From Pseudemcibacter sp038106445 (GTDB taxonomy: Bacteria > Pseudomonadota > Alphaproteobacteria > Sphingomonadales > Emcibacteraceae), in contig JAYODU010000004.1 of the NCBI GenBank assembly GCA_038106445.1, forward strand, positions 124,001 to 188,000: DNA of 64,000 nucleotides, written 5' to 3'. A program made the translations under genes and the position numbers. The notes under the pieces were generated by a model that was not told the DNA's origin, did no database searches, and saw only the letters and a list, made by a program, of their open reading frames with translations. Below, one piece after another: positions 62,694 to 64,000 of the stretch. How positions within the stretch are numbered: the first letter of the stretch is position 1; every line of letters begins with the position of its first letter.

Positions 62694-64000
62694 ATGTCGG
62701 CAATTCAATATAACTCAACGACCAAAAATAAAAAATGGCAATTCTGGATCGACCGTGGAGGGACATTTACAGATGTTGTCGCCTGTGATCCTGCAGGTGA
62801 AATCAAAACTTTAAAATTACTTTCCGAAAATAAAAATCAATATGATGACGCCGCAATTGCTGCCATTCGCCATTTTTTAGGCGTAAAACCCGATCAGCCG
62901 ATAAATCATCGGGTAATCCATTCTGTTAAAATGGGCACAACAGTTGCAACCAATGCGCTTCTTGAAAGAAAAGGTGATAGGACATTACTCGTTATTACCA
63001 AAGGTTTCAGAGATGCATTAAAAATCGGTTATCAGGCCCGTCCGCGACTTTTTGACCGAAACGTAATCTTACCCGAACAACTTTATGAAATGGTCATTGA
63101 GGTTAATGAACGAACAGGACCAAATGGCGATATTTTAATTCCGCTTGATATATCTTCGGCGAAAGACGAAATGGCAAAAGCATTCCTTGCGGGCATTACA
63201 TCTGTTGCCATTGTTTCAATGCATAGCTATCGCTTTCCAAAAATCGAAACCGTAATAGCACGGGAAGCCAAAAATATCGGCTTCACACAAATTTCCACAA
63301 GCCATGAAATCAACCCAGTGATGAAATTGGTAGGTCGTGGTGATACGACGGTTGCTGATGCTTACCTGAACCCCATTCTTCATAAATATGTTGAGAGGGT
63401 CAGAAAAGAACTCGGTGATACTTCCCTTTATTTCATGCAGTCAAACGGTGGGCTTGCCAATGCCGCACAATTCAAAGGAAAAGATTCGATACTGTCAGGC
63501 CCGGCAGGCGGAATTGTCGGTGCGGTGAAAACAGCCCAAACTGCAGGATTTGGCAAAATCATTACCTTTGATATGGGTGGTACGTCTACAGATGTCAGCC
63601 ATTATGATGGTACCTATGAAAGGACATATGAAACCGTTGTTGCTGGTGTTCGTGTGCGAACCCCAATGATGAATATTCATACGGTTGCCGCAGGGGGTGG
63701 ATCAATCCTTCATTATGATGGCAGCCGGTTCAGGGTTGGTCCTGACAGTGCGGGTGCCGCACCGGGACCGGCGTGTTATCGAAACGGTGGCCCATTGACT
63801 GTGACGGATTGTAATGTGCTTCTTGGATATATAAATCCAGATTATTTTCCAAAAACTTTTGGTGAGGGTGCTGATCAACCACTTGATAAAGATATCGTTA
63901 GGAAAAAATTCTCTGATCTTGCGAAAAGTATCAACGGCAATATGACATGCGAAAATATTGCAGAAGGCTTTCTGGAAATTGCCATAGAAAATATGGCAGC
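62694..64000 (+). CDS. 5-oxoprolinase / hydantoinase A-type, 3' end outside window
   Basis: 435 codons visible. WQFWIDRGGTFTDVVACD is the hydantoinase/oxoprolinase N-terminal ATPase signature; MGTTVATNALLERKGDRT, IGYQARPRLFD, MQSNGGLA, SGPAGGIVGAV, TFDMGGTSTDVS and AAGGGSI follow in the family order. The exact wording is closer to ATP-dependent 5-oxoprolinase (about 1200 aa, HyuA and HyuB halves fused) than to N-methylhydantoinase A. It opens pyroglutamate to glutamate. The missing 3' part would decide between fused and split forms. Confidence 0.88.
   Translation, partial: MSAIQYNSTTKNKKWQFWIDRGGTFTDVVACDPAGEIKTLKLLSENKNQYDDAAIAAIRHFLGVKPDQPINHRVIHSVKMGTTVATNALLERKGDRTLLVITKGFRDALKIGYQARPRLFDRNVILPEQLYEMVIEVNERTGPNGDILIPLDISSAKDEMAKAFLAGITSVAIVSMHSYRFPKIETVIAREAKNIGFTQISTSHEINPVMKLVGRGDTTVADAYLNPILHKYVERVRKELGDTSLYFMQSNGGLANAAQFKGKDSILSGPAGGIVGAVKTAQTAGFGKIITFDMGGTSTDVSHYDGTYERTYETVVAGVRVRTPMMNIHTVAAGGGSILHYDGSRFRVGPDSAGAAPGPACYRNGGPLTVTDCNVLLGYINPDYFPKTFGEGADQPLDKDIVRKKFSDLAKSINGNMTCENIAEGFLEIAIENMA

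Noticed and set aside
62492..62713. 73-codon plus-strand frame before the oxoprolinase gene
   Set aside because: Overlaps the true start in another frame and has no recognisable content.

Overview
This window comes from the chromosome of a fairly AT-rich alphaproteobacterium. The evidence is a circularly permuted two-piece tmRNA gene followed by an SspB-alpha gene, alphaproteobacterial families (DUF1134/EipA, DUF2842, DUF6460-like), a type A RNase P RNA just upstream of the dcw cluster, a meso-DAP type MurE, and CtrA-type TTAA-N7-TTAA motifs in front of ftsZ and mraZ. I cannot name the genus. No transposase, integrase, phage gene, CRISPR array, tRNA or rRNA was seen. Most genes are core or house-keeping.

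Layout. 1-4.6 kb: an acyl-CoA synthetase (cut by the left edge) with an SDR, then Sua5 and a GlcD-like FAD dehydrogenase. 4.65-5.1 kb: an alpha-L-rhamnosidase C-terminal fragment between two inverted 30-bp repeats. 5.1-11.5 kb: a PheC-like periplasmic lipoprotein, YedK, a NUDIX protein, small envelope proteins, EipA, YaaA, a MATE pump and cytochrome b561. 11.5-18.3 kb: ilvD-ridA-thrC and thyA-folA, mixed with three frameshifted genes (a small lipoprotein, a DUF1835-like gene and a SIMPL-domain gene). 18.4-21.2 kb: ssrA, sspB, class I fumarase and a ribbon-helix-helix protein. 21.2-32.8 kb: a large AsmA protein, a ClC transporter with CBS domains, a UvrD/PcrA helicase, three tandem GIN-domain (DUF2807) secreted proteins, PrmA and an 86-residue orphan with an internal repeat.

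32.9-57.7 kb is the division and envelope block, all on the minus strand except znuA and hpd: mraZ-rsmH-ftsL-ftsI-murE-murF-mraY-ftsW-murG-murC-murB-ddl-ftsQ-ftsA-ftsZ, then (beyond znuA, lrp and hpd) bamD-recN-ligA. Many genes overlap by 1-8 bases, which suggests translational coupling. murD is missing from its usual place between mraY and ftsW, and lpxC is missing between ftsZ and bamD, where znuA, an Lrp regulator and hpd sit instead. Upstream of mraZ lie 10-bp-phased TGGGA-type repeats (a candidate MraZ box) and a CtrA-type site. 58-64 kb: three PilZ proteins around rnpB, a small lipoprotein, an AmiD-type amidase, an EamA transporter, a DjlA-like co-chaperone and the start of a 5-oxoprolinase cut by the right edge.

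The most useful leads are the short tmRNA tag next to its likely adaptor gene, the GIN-domain trio with two cysteines one beta-helix rung apart, the candidate MraZ/CtrA control sites, the altered dcw content, the rhamnosidase relic, the duplicated-motif orphan, and the cluster of frameshifts at 11.7-16.5 kb, which may be real decay or assembly error.
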